From Arthrobacter sp. PAMC25284 (GTDB taxonomy: Bacteria; Actinomycetota; Actinomycetes; Actinomycetales; Micrococcaceae), in contig NZ_CP080382.1 of assembly GCF_019443425.1 (NCBI RefSeq), forward strand, positions 2,852,001 through 2,916,000: a DNA stretch of 64,000 bases. Direction: 5' to 3'. Below the pieces are notes generated by a model, which saw nothing but the letters and a program-made list of their open reading frames with translations, was not told the DNA's origin and did no database searches. The translations under genes were made by a program, and so were the position numbers. Shown in pieces: positions 1 through 9,452 of the stretch. The first letter of the stretch is position 1. Each line of letters opens with the position of its first letter.

Positions 1-641
1 GGAAAAGTGGAGCGCCGGCTATAAGGACGGCACTCCGGACACGGCGGCACAGATCGGCGCCACCAGTTCGGGTTACTACCCCTCGAAGGTACTGAGCGTC
101 CGCGACGGGGCCTTGGACTGGTTCCTGCATTCGGAAAACGGCGTGTTTATGGGGGCCGCCCCGACACCCAAGATCCCGAACTCGAGCAGTAATCCGCCGC
201 GAGACAACAGTTTGCTCTACGGGCGGTATTCCGTGCGCTTCCGGGCTGATTCGCTGGCAGGATTCAAGACAGCCTGGCTTCTGTGGCCGGACAGCGGCGT
301 GTGGCCGCGGGACGGCGAAATCGATTTCCCCGAAGGCGACTTGGCGAAGATCATTTACGGTGCGGCGCATTACGAGAAGGACGGCGCCGATGCCTTCGAA
401 AAGTTTGATTCAGACCAGGCTTTTACTTCCTGGCATGTGGCCACGATGGAGTGGGGCCCCGGACCGGGTTGAGTTCTACCTGGACGGAAAGTCCCTCGGC
501 GCCAGCAGGGCGGCTCCGCCGACGGTGCCGATGCACTTCATTTTGCAGACCGAGTCGTGCCTGCCCGTGCCGAACTGCCCGCTTCCTGAAACCCAGGGTC
601 ACGTTTCTCTGGACTGGATCAGCATCTGGGTTCCGGCTTGA
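1..641 (+). CDS. Glycoside hydrolase family 16-like (beta-glucanase) C-terminal part, frameshifted, 5' partial
   Basis: The frame open from base 2 runs off the left edge and encodes a beta-jelly-roll glycosidase segment. It contains the GH16 active-site pattern E-I-D-F-P-E (codons 317-334), whose two Glu are nucleophile and acid/base in that family. The frame hits a stop at 470-472, but the next frame continues the same fold (RVEFYLDG, then a C-terminal LDWISIWVP strand typical of the family) to a stop at 641. Removing one base from the GGGGCCCC run at 453-460 restores a single ORF. The substrate is probably a beta-1,3 or beta-1,3-1,4 glucan, but this cannot be told from the fragment. The N-terminus and any signal peptide lie outside the window. 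Confidence 0.72.
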
Positions 642-687
642 GCGGCCGCAGCCGGCCTGCCTGGGCCGCCGGACTTACTTGCCGGAT

Positions 688-1761
688 TTACTTTCGCTGA
701 AGCATAAAGGAATCGGTGAAGTTGTAGCCCTCGGCCGGAACGAACCGCGCGGCCAGTTCGCTTGGTGTTGCGGTTACATCCAGGGTCCCGAACGCGGGGT
801 TCTGGTTTTTACCCGCCGTTGCAGCAAAGTAGTCGACTTCCGGATCGTCGTTGTGGATGTTGTAGAAACCCACGCCGCCGACGCCGACCGTGACGAAAAC
901 CGTCCCTGCCCCCTGCTCCAAGGTGTCGTCGACGTCAGCCAGGCATCCCTGTGAGAAGGCAGCAGGTTCAAGCCGGGGGCACTGTGCCCCGACGCCCAGC
1001 TGATATGTGCGTTGATAGACGTGGTCATGTCCGGACAGCACCAGATCCACTTTTTTATCGATGAGCATGTTCGTGAACTCGCGGCCGGCCAGGCAGTCAT
1101 AATTGCCGATACTCAGGCACGGCACATGCATACCCACGACGGTCCACGGAATCCTCAGCGCTTTTGCCTCGTCGATGGCGGACTCGGTCCAGCGCCATCG
1201 ATCGCTGCCCGGAGAGTAATCCAGCGGCCCGTCCGGGAACTTGATGCCCGGGGAGACCATGATGAAGCGCACTACGGGGTTCTCCTCGGGGACGTCCACG
1301 CGCCACTGTTTGCCGTAGTCGCCTTCGAGGCCGGGCAGCTTGTTGGGCAGGCAACGGGCGAACTTTTCAATTTGTCCGTCCCGGCCGTCGCTCTCGTGGT
1401 TGCCGGTGAGGAGCTGGTAAGGCAGTTCTGTGCCCAGTTTCCCCGTGACCATGTCACAGAATTCCTGCTCCTTACCGGCCTTGTAGCTCAGGTCCCCCAG
1501 TGCCAGGTTCAGCTGGGGTTTGAGGCCGGCGATGACGTCCAGCACCTTCCGGGCGCCGTTCCCGAGGCTGATGTCGCCCTGGGCTGTGAAGTGGACGGAG
1601 GCATCGGGGACCGGTGTGGATGTGGCCGACGGCGTCGAGGGCGTCGGTGATGGCTCCGGACCCGGCTGGCAGGCGGTCAGCACCAGGCCCAGGCACGCCA
1701 CGATGGTCCCGAATCCCAGCCCCAGTCCCGGCCTGCGGCGCATTCGCTTGGCTCCGGCCAT
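688..1761 (-). CDS. Calcineurin-like metallophosphoesterase, lipoprotein
   Basis: 357 residues. The ATG at 1761 was chosen because a GAGGAAG ribosome site precedes it and because the start opens a lipoprotein signal: basic RMRRR, a hydrophobic stretch, and lipobox LTAC with Cys31. A Pro/Ser/Thr-rich linker (about 35-55) leads to the phosphoesterase domain. Visible metal motifs are GD (GDIS), GD (LALGDLSY), GNHE and GHDH near the C-terminus, the usual two-metal set of purple-acid/calcineurin-like phosphatases. It is predicted to be anchored on the outer face of the membrane. It stands alone and converges with the glucanase upstream. The natural phosphoester is unknown. The longer reading frame upstream of 1761 lacks a ribosome site. 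Confidence 0.85.
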   Translation of the reverse strand: MAGAKRMRRRPGLGLGFGTIVACLGLVLTACQPGPEPSPTPSTPSATSTPVPDASVHFTAQGDISLGNGARKVLDVIAGLKPQLNLALGDLSYKAGKEQEFCDMVTGKLGTELPYQLLTGNHESDGRDGQIEKFARCLPNKLPGLEGDYGKQWRVDVPEENPVVRFIMVSPGIKFPDGPLDYSPGSDRWRWTESAIDEAKALRIPWTVVGMHVPCLSIGNYDCLAGREFTNMLIDKKVDLVLSGHDHVYQRTYQLGVGAQCPRLEPAAFSQGCLADVDDTLEQGAGTVFVTVGVGGVGFYNIHNDDPEVDYFAATAGKNQNPAFGTLDVTATPSELAARFVPAEGYNFTDSFMLQRK

Positions 1762-1963
1762 GTCTTCCTCACCTCGGTAGGTCGTGCAGATGAAATCTCT
1801 CACCGGCCCGCGTTTACTCGCCAGACTAATCCGGGGCTCTGGCGAAGGCCAGAGCCCCGGGGCTAGTCTGGCCTGATCCGCGGGGTGTCCCGGGCCGGAC
1901 GCGCCGTGCGCGGGGAACTTCCCCGCTGGGCCGGACCGTCGCGGAAAAGAGGAGAATGAGGCC

Positions 1964-2377
1964 ATGAAGACACTCCTGAATATCATCTGGCTCCTGTTTG
2001 GCGGGCTGTGGCTGGCGCTCGGATATTTTGCGGCCGGCATCATTTGCTGCCTGCTCGTGATCACCATTCCGTGGGGGCTTGCCTCTTTCCGCATTGCCGC
2101 CTACGCGCTCTGGCCGTTCGGGCGCACCGTCGTCGACCGGTCGGGCAGCACTGGTTTGTTCGTTTTGCTGGGAAACGTCATTTGGTTGCTTGTGGCGGGG
2201 ATTTGGATCGCGGTGGGGCACGTGGTCACCGCCGCTGCCATGGCCGTCACGATTATCGGGATTCCGCTGGCTATCGCGAACCTCAAACTCATCCCCGTCT
2301 CGTTGATGCCGCTCGGTAAACAGATCGTCCCGAGCAACACATCGTTCGTGACCGGCTATCAGAAGGGACCGCGGTAG
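1964..2377 (+). CDS. YccF family membrane protein
   Basis: 137 residues made of two similar halves. Each has hydrophobic helices followed by a short Pro/Gly turn (ITIPWGLASFR and IIGIPLAIANLK), the duplicated YccF-domain pattern. Roughly four membrane segments are visible (about 5-18, 20-40, 65-85, 85-108). A strong AGAGGAGA site lies 7-10 nt before the ATG. YccF proteins are widespread inner membrane proteins with no settled function. The gene is divergent from the phosphoesterase and precedes a START-like protein on the same strand, about 84 nt away, so the two could be co-transcribed. Confidence 0.85.
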   Translation: MKTLLNIIWLLFGGLWLALGYFAAGIICCLLVITIPWGLASFRIAAYALWPFGRTVVDRSGSTGLFVLLGNVIWLLVAGIWIAVGHVVTAAAMAVTIIGIPLAIANLKLIPVSLMPLGKQIVPSNTSFVTGYQKGPR

Positions 2378-2461
2378 CCGGTGGCCGGAATCCCGGCACG
2401 GCCGCTGCCGGTCGAATCAATCGGAAAAGTACCGAAGCAAAGGAAGCCGAGGGAGAGAAAG

Positions 2462-2935
2462 ATGACTGCACAGGCGCCGGTGAGCGGGGAGCTCATCCTG
2501 GTGATCGTCCGTGAGTTGGCAGCCCCGATCGATGCCGTGTGGGGTGCACTGACGGATCCGGACCAGGCACCGGACTGGTGGGGTCCGCACGGCTTCCATG
2601 TACCCCGGGACAGCTTCGATACGGACCTGGAAGTCGGCGGGCTCTACCGGGCCTGCATGATCAGGGAGGGCACCGGGGAGAAGTTGTGGTGGAGCGGTGT
2701 TCATACCGACGTCGAGCCGCCGACTCTCTTCGCTTTCACCCATGCCTGGGACAGGCCCGATGGGACACGCGGTGTTGAAACCGAGGTGACGTTCGAGCTT
2801 GAGGAGATCGACGGCGGCACCCGGATGACCTTCAGCCAGGGGCCGTTCGGGTCCGCGGAGGAGCAGGACTCCCACGCGGCGGGCTGGCAGGAATCGTTCG
2901 AGCGGCTGGCGGACCACTTGTCGACGGCTGCCTGA
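2462..2935 (+). CDS. SRPBCC / AHSA1 (Aha1-like) domain protein
   Basis: 157 residues, starting at the ATG at 2462 behind GAGGGAGAG. The longer upstream frame is not preferred. The sequence shows the START-like helix-grip features: an opening strand with REL(A)API, then VWGALTDPDQAPDWWGP, the Trp-rich element of the AHSA1/CalC group. A later FELEEIDGGTRMTFSQGPF strand and a C-terminal helix with GWQESFERLADHL complete it. Members bind hydrophobic ligands or act as small stress or co-chaperone proteins; the ligand here is unknown. It ends only 8 nt before the stop of the convergent DUF4031-HD gene. Confidence 0.85.
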   Translation: MTAQAPVSGELILVIVRELAAPIDAVWGALTDPDQAPDWWGPHGFHVPRDSFDTDLEVGGLYRACMIREGTGEKLWWSGVHTDVEPPTLFAFTHAWDRPDGTRGVETEVTFELEEIDGGTRMTFSQGPFGSAEEQDSHAAGWQESFERLADHLSTAA

Positions 2936-2942
2936 AAATTAT

Positions 2943-3818
2943 CTAGCCGAGTTCCCCTTGGAGGTTCCGGCGTGCCGCCGCCAGCCAGAGCTCTTGCGCC
3001 CTGGCCGTGTGGAACAGCGGTTCGAGTTGCAGGAGCCGGCGGACGACGGCGGCGCGTCCAGCGGCAAAGTCGGCGTAGCCGATGTGCGCAAAGTCTTCCC
3101 GGACGGCGGCCAGATACCGGCCGTACGCGTCGGCTTCCCCGCCGAGAACGGAGAGATCGGCGTCGCTGATCAGCGCGCCGGCCTCGTCGCCCGGCTCGGG
3201 GCGGTGATCCGCGGTCAGCCTCACCAGGCGCGCGACGTCGGCGATCTCGTCGGCAGGAAGTCCGGTGTGCTGCAGCCGTTCCTCTGCCAGCCGGGCCGAT
3301 TCCTCTTCATCCTGGCCCGCGATGCCGCGGTAGACGGCGTCGTGGAACCAGGCGGCAAGCAGCACCGCCCGCGGCGGCTTGGCAGGTTCCGCCAGCAGGT
3401 CCAGTGCCTCAAGGACGGCGAGCAGGTGGGTGCGGCCGTGGTACTTCCGGTGCTCTTCGCCCCAGCGGTCCAGGAGGTCAAGGAAGAGTGCCTCATGGCC
3501 CGGGAGCGCCTCGTTCCAGCGGTTCAACAGCGGCACCTTCAGGGCTTTGCCGCGTCGGCGCGCAGGGATCCGCAGGCCGCTGGCGATCAGCGTGCGGACC
3601 AGGGCCCGGCCCTCCACGGGGATGGCCCCGGCGGCGACGAGTGCCTCGTACCGGGCCTCGGCGACGTCGTAGTGATCGCCGTCGAACGCCCGATCCGGGA
3701 TGCCTGCAGTCCCCGCGAAGGCGTGCAACTCCGCGAGCGAGGTGTCCGAGATCAGGTGCGAAAAATGGGTGCCGTGGGCGGGCCAGAGCGGCGGATCGAT
3801 GTAGATCATGATCCCCAT
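2943..3818 (-). CDS. DUF4031 domain fused to HD-type metal-dependent hydrolase domain
   Basis: 291 residues. Residues about 3-90 carry the DUF4031 signature (IYIDPP-WPAHG, FSHLISD, DHYDV). The rest is an HD superfamily domain with YHGRTH near 126, the WFHDAVY His-Asp pair near 158, and a later DADLSVLGG segment, enough to suggest metal binding. HD proteins usually hydrolyse phosphate esters, often of nucleotides. DUF4031 is usually found alone in actinobacteria, so the fusion couples two uncharacterised activities. The start context MGIMIYIDPP leaves either the first or the fourth residue as the true start. No operon partner is evident. Confidence 0.85.
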   Translation of the reverse strand: MGIMIYIDPPLWPAHGTHFSHLISDTSLAELHAFAGTAGIPDRAFDGDHYDVAEARYEALVAAGAIPVEGRALVRTLIASGLRIPARRRGKALKVPLLNRWNEALPGHEALFLDLLDRWGEEHRKYHGRTHLLAVLEALDLLAEPAKPPRAVLLAAWFHDAVYRGIAGQDEEESARLAEERLQHTGLPADEIADVARLVRLTADHRPEPGDEAGALISDADLSVLGGEADAYGRYLAAVREDFAHIGYADFAAGRAAVVRRLLQLEPLFHTARAQELWLAAARRNLQGELG

Positions 3819-3919
3819 TCTGACCCCCCGCGACGCTTCCGCAGCTTTCGCGGTTCCGCCCGGGACGCTTCCGCAGGAGAAATGCTGGGACCGGTGGAAA
3901 GCTGGGGGAGGGCCGGCGC

Positions 3920-5260
3920 CTAGGCTGACTGGAGATGGACAGGCCGAATGTTTTGGTTGCCGCGGAACACGTTGAGTGGGTCGAATTCGGCTTTAACCCG
4001 GGCCAACCGGGCATAATTCTCATCGCCAAAGGCAGCCCGGATCCGGGCATCACCTTCGTCGCCGACGAAGTTCAGCCACACCCCACCCGTTGTGTAGGGC
4101 GCGATGTGATGACGGAACTTCTTGACCCATTCCCTCGCTTTCTGGCCCCCTTCACGGGTTTCTTCGAGTCCGAAGGGGTGCGTCACCCAGTTCGCATCCC
4201 TGTTCCGCAGCGGCGTTGTTGTGCTGCCGCCCGCCACGGCGCCGCCCCACCGGGCAACCAGGTTTTGTGAATGCGGGCCGGGGAGCTGCCGGGCCGAGTC
4301 CACGATGACCTCAAGCGCCTCATCGCTCAGCTCCGCATGATAATCGGCACTCCAGTAGTTGTAAAGATCGGGCGGATCATCGATCATGCATTGGAAGTCG
4401 GCGTACGCCATTTCGCCCACCAGGTCCACGGTGGGCCCGAGTTCCCGGAACGGTTCAGCGTGCTCGACGCCCTCCGCCGGGTCTCCCGCGTAGAGGTAGA
4501 CGACGCCCGCTGCCATTTTCCCCACCATGTTCGCAGGCACGAAGGGTTCGGACGGCGCCGTGAGGTACGCCAATGCCGTGCCGACGGCATCGGGCGAGGC
4601 CAGTGCGATGTCCCGGTAACTGCGGGCGATTTCGCTGGCGGCTTCGCCAGGCCACAGCATCAGGCCGGCCTGGACCACAGGCCCCAGCCCGTGCAGCTGG
4701 AACGTGAAGCTCGTGGCCACACCGAAGTTGCCGCCGCCGCCATGCAGCGCCCAGAACAGCTCCGGGTTTTCCTGCCCGCTGGCAGTAATCCGCTCGCCTG
4801 AGGCCGTCACCAGCTCCACCGACAGCAGGTTGTCGCACGCGAAACCATAGGAGCGCTCGAGCCAGCCCGAGCCTCCACCGAGGGTGAACCCCGCGACCCC
4901 GGTGGTGGAGGCCCGTCCTCCGGTGGTGGCGAGACTGTGCTCCTGGGTGGCACGGTCAAACTCGCCCCACGTGACACCCGCACCGGCCGTCACGGTGCGG
5001 TTGGCCGGGTCCACCGAGATCGTTTTCATCGGACGGACATCGACCACCAGACCGCCGTCGTTGGTGGACATGCCGGCCACCGAGTGTCCGCCGGCCCGGA
5101 CGGCCACGGCGAGTTGGTGGTCCCGGGCATGCTGCAGGGCCTCGGCGACGTCGGCCGGGGTGCCGCATTGGGCGATCACGGCCGGCCGGCGGTCGATCAT
5201 CGCGTTGAAAAGTTTCCGTGTTTCGTCGTACTCCGGATGCCCCGGCTTAACCCATTTCAT
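3920..5260 (-). CDS. FAD-binding oxidoreductase, berberine-bridge/PCMH type
   Basis: 446 residues from the ATG at 5260, which has an AGGAGC site. The longer frame adds 12 residues without one. The N-terminal PCMH FAD domain shows RAGGHSVAG with His59, the residue that carries covalent FAD in this family, then GGRASTTGVAGFTLGGGSGWL and GGGGNFG. The Cys that makes a second flavin link in bicovalent enzymes is absent (position reads TTGVAG), so a single His link is expected. The C-terminus has the berberine-bridge ending with DPLNVFRGNQNI. The substrate is likely a sugar, phenolic or alkaloid-like alcohol, but is not predictable. It lies divergent to the molybdate operon. Confidence 0.88.
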   Translation of the reverse strand: MKWVKPGHPEYDETRKLFNAMIDRRPAVIAQCGTPADVAEALQHARDHQLAVAVRAGGHSVAGMSTNDGGLVVDVRPMKTISVDPANRTVTAGAGVTWGEFDRATQEHSLATTGGRASTTGVAGFTLGGGSGWLERSYGFACDNLLSVELVTASGERITASGQENPELFWALHGGGGNFGVATSFTFQLHGLGPVVQAGLMLWPGEAASEIARSYRDIALASPDAVGTALAYLTAPSEPFVPANMVGKMAAGVVYLYAGDPAEGVEHAEPFRELGPTVDLVGEMAYADFQCMIDDPPDLYNYWSADYHAELSDEALEVIVDSARQLPGPHSQNLVARWGGAVAGGSTTTPLRNRDANWVTHPFGLEETREGGQKAREWVKKFRHHIAPYTTGGVWLNFVGDEGDARIRAAFGDENYARLARVKAEFDPLNVFRGNQNIRPVHLQSA

Positions 5261-5406
5261 GGCGGTTGCTCCTAGGCGACCGCGGCTCCACCCCAACAGA
5301 AACAGCGTAGGACCTGTACTTTCCGGGAACCAGAGACAATTCTTACGGATTCAGAAGGAGTTGCTTTTGCGGATGTATATGGCCTCAGGGCTCGCTTTTG
5401 AGGACC

Positions 5407-5412
5407 TATGAT
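5407..5412 (+). promoter_or_regulatory. Candidate -10 element for leaderless transcription of the molybdate regulator
   Basis: TATGAT sits so that a start site 7 nt after the hexamer falls exactly on the A of the ATG at 5419, and no ribosome site is present before that ATG. This is the usual layout of leaderless actinobacterial genes. No good -35 is visible. Confidence 0.5.
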
Positions 5413-5418
5413 CGGGGT

Positions 5419-5826
5419 ATGCCTAATATTCGCATATCCGAAGCGGCACGATTCCTCGGCGTCAGTGACGACACCGTGCGGCGCTGGACCGAGAACGGAT
5501 CCCTCACGCCGCTCAAGGACGACTCCGGCCGGCTGGCGGTCGACGGGCTGGAACTCGCGGGGCTTGCCCGCGAGCAGGCCCAGCTCCCGGATGATCCGGC
5601 CAGGGCCGACAGCTCGGCACGGAACCGTTTCGTCGGCCTGGTCACGGCCATCACCGCGGACACCGTAATGGCGCAGGTCGAACTGCAATGCGGGCCCTTC
5701 CGGGTGGTGTCGCTGATGAGCAGCGAGGCAGTCCGCGACCTCGGGCTCGAGCTCGGCGCGGTGGCCACCGCCGTCGTCAAGGCCACCACCGTGATTATCG
5801 AGACGCCGAAGGGCAGAAACGTTTAA
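5419..5826 (+). CDS. HTH (MerR/excisionase-like) plus TOBE/Mop molybdate-responsive regulator
   Basis: 135 residues. The N-terminal 55 residues form a helix-turn-helix (ISEAARFLGVSDDTVRRWTENG, as in MerR/excisionase folds). Residues about 70-132 form one TOBE/Mop domain (RNRFVGLVTAIT through ATAVVKATTVIIE), which binds molybdate or tungstate as an oligomer. It is therefore a likely molybdate-sensing regulator of the operon it heads, analogous to ModE but with a different DNA-binding domain. Its TAA overlaps the next ATG by one base, so it is translationally coupled to modA. It could alternatively act as a molybdopterin-binding store, but the HTH favours regulation. Confidence 0.88.
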   Translation: MPNIRISEAARFLGVSDDTVRRWTENGSLTPLKDDSGRLAVDGLELAGLAREQAQLPDDPARADSSARNRFVGLVTAITADTVMAQVELQCGPFRVVSLMSSEAVRDLGLELGAVATAVVKATTVIIETPKGRNV

Positions 5827-6641
5827 TGAAACCGGCCCGAATGGCCCGCATCCGCACCATCGCTGTCCTGTTCGCCGCGGCAACGCTTGCCGCCGGACTC
5901 GCCGGCTGCGCCGCCAGTGTCCCGGACTCCCCCGGCCGATCCGCGGGCAACGGAAGCAGCGCGCTCTCCGGAACCGTGACGGTGTTCGCGGCGGCGTCGC
6001 TGAAAGAATCCTTTACCCGGCTCGCGGACCGGTTCGAGGCAGCCCATCCGGGGACCGCGGTGGTGCTGAGCTTCGCGGGCTCCTCAGACCTCGTCACGCA
6101 GATCACTCAAGGCGCGCCGGCGGACGTCTTCGCCGCGGCCGACGCCCGGAACATGGCCAAACTCGCCGACGCCGGGCTGCTCGACGGTCCGGCCAGGAAC
6201 TTCGCCACAAACACGCTGGAGATCGCCGTACCACCTGCCAACCCGGCGTCGATCAGTTCCTTCGCCGATCTCGCCAGGCCCGGAGTCAGGGTGGTGATCT
6301 GCGCACCCCAGGTGCCGTGCGGCGCCGCCGCCGAAACCGCGGCACGGGCCACCGGGACCGCGCTGCGGCCGGTCAGCGAGGAATCCTCCGTCACGGACGT
6401 GCTCGGCAAGGTCATCTCGGGCGAGGCCGACGCCGGACTGGTTTACGCCACGGACGTCCTGGCTGCCGGCGCGAAGGTCACAGGCATCCCCTTCGCCGAA
6501 TCGGCCCGCGCCGTCAACACCTACCCGATCGCCGCCGTCGGGCCCGGCCGAAACAAGCAGCTCGCGGCCGCCTTCATCGACCTGGTGACTGGCGACGCCG
6601 GCCGGAAAGTCTTCACCGACGCCGGATTCGGCACGCCGTGA
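5826..6641 (+). CDS. modA: Molybdate ABC transporter substrate-binding lipoprotein ModA
   Basis: 271 residues. The ATG at 5826 overlaps the upstream stop (TAATG). The N-terminus is a lipoprotein signal ending in LAGC (Cys28). The mature part has the ModA hallmarks [35 protein letters not shown] and the late [13 protein letters not shown] motif that lines the oxyanion site. It captures molybdate, and possibly tungstate, outside the membrane and delivers it to ModB. It is the second gene of a compact regulator-modA-modB-modC operon. Confidence 0.95.
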   Translation: MKPARMARIRTIAVLFAAATLAAGLAGCAASVPDSPGRSAGNGSSALSGTVTVFAAASLKESFTRLADRFEAAHPGTAVVLSFAGSSDLVTQITQGAPADVFAAADARNMAKLADAGLLDGPARNFATNTLEIAVPPANPASISSFADLARPGVRVVICAPQVPCGAAAETAARATGTALRPVSEESSVTDVLGKVISGEADAGLVYATDVLAAGAKVTGIPFAESARAVNTYPIAAVGPGRNKQLAAAFIDLVTGDAGRKVFTDAGFGTP

Positions 6642-6648
6642 GGGCCGC

Positions 6649-7467
6649 ATGACGCACCCCGGCTTCAACGGCGTGCCGCGCTGGATCTATCTGATTGCCG
6701 GCGTCGGCGCCCTGTTCGTCCTGCTGCCGCTCGCTGCGATCATCGCCAAGGTCAGCTGGCCGCACTTCCTTCCCCTGATCACCTCGGAACCGGCGCTGAC
6801 GGCCTTGGGGTTGAGCCTGCGGACGGCGGCTGCCAGCACCGTGCTGTGCGTCCTGCTGGGCGTGCCGCTCGCTTTGATTTTGGCCCGGGGACGCTTCCGC
6901 GGGCAAGGCCTGTTGCGCTCCCTCGTCCTGCTGCCACTGGTGCTGCCGCCCGTGGTGGGCGGCATCGCGCTGCTGTACACCTTCGGCCGGCAGGGCCTGC
7001 TTGGACGGTCGCTGGAAATCGCGGGGATCCAGATCGCGTTTTCGACCACGGCCGTGGTGCTCGCGCAGACGTTCGTGGCCATGCCGTTCCTCGTGGTGAG
7101 CCTGGAGGGGGCACTGCGTTCCGCCGGCAGCCGGTACGAGGCCGTCGCCGCGACGCTCGGCGCGCGGCCGACCACGGTGCTGCGCCGGGTGACGCTTCCG
7201 CTCGTTTTACCGGGGCTGGCCTCCGGCGCGGTCCTGTCCTTCGCCCGAAGCCTCGGCGAGTTCGGTGCCACCCTCACGTTCGCCGGCAGTCTTGAGGGCG
7301 TGACCCGGACCCTGCCGCTGGAGATCTATCTGCAGCGCGAGACCGACGCCGACGCCGCCGTCGCGCTGTCACTGCTGCTGGTGGCCGTCGCGGTGGCCGT
7401 CGTCGGGGTTTCCTACCGGCGCCCCGCCACGGGCGGCATCGCCCGGGCAGAGCGGGGGTCCGCATGA
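6649..7467 (+). CDS. modB: Molybdate ABC transporter permease ModB
   Basis: 272 residues with about six membrane helices. The EAA loop that docks on the ATPase is visible as [27 protein letters not shown], and the ModB-typical [14 protein letters not shown] follows. It forms the molybdate channel with ModA and ModC. It begins 7 nt after modA and overlaps modC by 4 nt (ATGA). Confidence 0.95.
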   Translation: MTHPGFNGVPRWIYLIAGVGALFVLLPLAAIIAKVSWPHFLPLITSEPALTALGLSLRTAAASTVLCVLLGVPLALILARGRFRGQGLLRSLVLLPLVLPPVVGGIALLYTFGRQGLLGRSLEIAGIQIAFSTTAVVLAQTFVAMPFLVVSLEGALRSAGSRYEAVAATLGARPTTVLRRVTLPLVLPGLASGAVLSFARSLGEFGATLTFAGSLEGVTRTLPLEIYLQRETDADAAVALSLLLVAVAVAVVGVSYRRPATGGIARAERGSA

Positions 7468-8513
7468 CGGTCCGGATCGCGGCCTCGGTCACGGCCCGCG
7501 GGTTTGACGTTGAACTGAGCCTGGCCCCGGGGGAGACGATCGCCGTGCTCGGCCCCAACGGTGCCGGCAAGTCAACACTGCTGTCGGTAATCGCCGGGCT
7601 GGTCCGACCGGACGCGGGCCGGGCTGAGGTGGACGGCAGGGTGCTCTTTGAGCTCGGCCACGGCGCGGAAACCTGGACGGCGCCGCACCGTCGCGGGACC
7701 GCGCTGCTGGCGCAGGAGGCGCTACTCTTTCCGCACTTAAGCGCCCTCGACAACGTCGCTTTCGGCCCGCGCAGCGCGGGGGCGACGAAGGACGCAGCTC
7801 GAGAGACCGCCGGGCGCTGGCTCGATGAGGTCGACGCCGGCGACCTTGCCTCACGGCGCCCGCACCAGCTCTCCGGCGGTCAGGCGCAGCGAGTGGCGGT
7901 AGCGCGGGCGCTGGCTGCGGGCCCGGAGGTGCTGTTGCTGGACGAGCCCATGGCGGCACTGGATATCCATGCGGCGCCGCTGCTTCGCCGGCTGCTCAAG
8001 AGGGTCCTGGCCGGCCGCCGGGCAATCATTGTCACCCATGATGTCCTGGACGCGTACATGCTTGCGGATCGGGTAATTGTGCTGGAGGACGGAAAAATCA
8101 CCGAGCAGGGACCTGTCCGGGACGTCCTGCGGCGCCCGCGCAGCCGCTTTGCCGCCGGACTGGCCGGGGTGAACCTGGTTGCGGGAACCACCACCGCCAC
8201 GGGAATCCGGTCCGCGGAGGGGCTGGATATCGCCGGTCAGCATGACCTCGCGCCGGTGCCCGGGCTGGCGGGCGTGGCCGCGTTCCCGCCGTCGGCGGTG
8301 TCCGTCTTCCTCGATGCGGCGCACGGCAGCCCGCGGAACTCGTTCCGGGTGAGAATCACCGACCTCGAACCGCACGGCGACCAGATCCGGGTGCGGGCCG
8401 GAGATCTCGCTGCGGATGTCACCCCGGCAGCCTCGGCGGATCTGGGGCTGGCGCCCGGCCTTGAAGTCTTTTTCGTGGTCAAGGCGGCCGCCGTGGCGAT
8501 CTACCCGGCGTAG
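7464..8513 (+). CDS. modC: Molybdate ABC transporter ATP-binding protein ModC
   Basis: 349 residues. Walker A is GPNGAGKST (30-38), the signature is [15 protein letters not shown], Walker B is [11 protein letters not shown], and the switch His lies in VTHD. The C-terminal third, after [10 protein letters not shown], is a TOBE domain ([19 protein letters not shown]) that in ModC binds oxyanion and can trans-inhibit transport. Overlap with modB indicates coupled translation. The operon ends at a strong hairpin 46 nt downstream. Confidence 0.95.
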   Translation: MTVRIAASVTARGFDVELSLAPGETIAVLGPNGAGKSTLLSVIAGLVRPDAGRAEVDGRVLFELGHGAETWTAPHRRGTALLAQEALLFPHLSALDNVAFGPRSAGATKDAARETAGRWLDEVDAGDLASRRPHQLSGGQAQRVAVARALAAGPEVLLLDEPMAALDIHAAPLLRRLLKRVLAGRRAIIVTHDVLDAYMLADRVIVLEDGKITEQGPVRDVLRRPRSRFAAGLAGVNLVAGTTTATGIRSAEGLDIAGQHDLAPVPGLAGVAAFPPSAVSVFLDAAHGSPRNSFRVRITDLEPHGDQIRVRAGDLAADVTPAASADLGLAPGLEVFFVVKAAAVAIYPA

Positions 8514-8559
8514 CCCGGGCCCGGTTGCCGCGGACCCGGGGCGGGCGCCGCGCACGATC

Positions 8560-8594
8560 CCTGGTGTCCCCGACTACAGTGCGGGGACACCAGG
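8560..8594. terminator. Perfect 13-bp stem between modC and the convergent AhpD-like gene
   Basis: Arms 8560-8572 and 8582-8594 are perfect complements around a 9-nt loop. It sits between two convergent genes and lacks a T tract on either side. It probably works as a bidirectional terminator or RNA-stabilising hairpin. Confidence 0.7.
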
Positions 8595-8603
8595 CGGGCG
8601 CCG

Positions 8604-9104
8604 CTACTCGGGTTGCTGCTGGCGGGGTTTGCGGACCGGATGATGGCTGACAATGGAGACGCGGTTGAAGGCGTTCATGGTGATGGCGAGCCAGCTGACG
8701 GCCGAGAATTCCTCATCCGTGAGGTGCTTGCGTGCCTGGGCGCCTTCGTGTTCGCGGGTGCCGGCGTCGGAGATGTTGGTGATGGCCTCGGCGAGCGTCA
8801 GCGCCGCGCGCTCCTTCTCCGTAAAGAGCTCCGTGTCGCGCCAGGCGGTGAGCACCGCGAGGCGTTGGGCGGACTCGCCGTTCTTCACGGCGTCGCCGAC
8901 GTGAAGGTCCAGGCAAAAGGCGCAGCCGTTGAGCTGGGATATCCGGACATTCAGCAGCTCAATCAGCGTCCCGTCCAGGCCCGCATCCTCGGCCGCTTCC
9001 TTTGCCTTGAGCCCGAGGCCGTTCAAGGCCCGCCACGCTGCGGGGTGCGCCTTGTCCAAAAATACGCTGCGGTGCTGGGGCGCGTGGGCCGCTGTCTCAT
9101 TCAT
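8604..9104 (-). CDS. Carboxymuconolactone decarboxylase / AhpD-like alkylhydroperoxidase
   Basis: 166 residues. The AhpD core is clear: LLNVRISQLNGCAFCLDLH with the C61-x-x-C64 pair and His68, which form the peroxidase relay in AhpD. It is followed by LTLAEAITNISD and SWLAITMNAFNRVSIVSHHP. It likely reduces organic peroxides or is a stress-induced protein of that family. A perfect 16-bp palindrome lies 46-61 nt upstream of the start, so it is probably under a dedicated repressor. It is transcribed against modC and divergent from clpB. Confidence 0.88.
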   Translation of the reverse strand: MNETAAHAPQHRSVFLDKAHPAAWRALNGLGLKAKEAAEDAGLDGTLIELLNVRISQLNGCAFCLDLHVGDAVKNGESAQRLAVLTAWRDTELFTEKERAALTLAEAITNISDAGTREHEGAQARKHLTDEEFSAVSWLAITMNAFNRVSIVSHHPVRKPRQQQPE

Positions 9105-9452
9105 GCCTCACAGAATACCCACGGGCCGCGCGTGAGAGCGGAACGGCATATGACAATGTTGTCATAGTTGTGACAGAATCTATTTACGCGTGATGCCCTG
9201 GCACTGCGGCCGACTCCTTGGGGGACTCGCCCATGAGGGCCAGGGCGGACCACGCTGCCACGCGCTCATTCGTGCGCTCCACCCCGGGGGACATGTCCAT
9301 CCCTAAGCCTGGCAACTGGGCATGGGGGCACTATGTCCAGCGGCCCGGGCGCACGGAGGGCATGTCCCGTGGGAGGGCGGGGATTGTCGGGCACGCCGGC
9401 CCTAGACAGTCGTTTCGCTGTGGGCAAACATGGAGCCAAAGAGACCGGCTGC
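9105..9452. other. Intergenic region between the AhpD-like gene and clpB
   Basis: About 350 nt without a convincing gene. It carries the palindrome at 9150-9165 and the upstream part of the clpB promoter region. Short open frames here lack ribosome sites and show no coding bias. Confidence 0.5.
9150..9165. promoter_or_regulatory. Palindromic operator candidate upstream of the AhpD-like gene
   Basis: ATGACAA-TG-TTGTCAT is a perfect inverted repeat with 7-bp arms, followed at 9168-9174 by a third TTGTGAC half-like site. Size and position fit a dimeric repressor (TetR, MarR or Fur-like). No regulator gene is adjacent. Confidence 0.5.

Noticed and set aside
1762..2094. N-terminal extension of the metallophosphoesterase
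   Set aside because: It overlaps the YccF gene, lacks a ribosome site, and would bury the clear lipoprotein signal.
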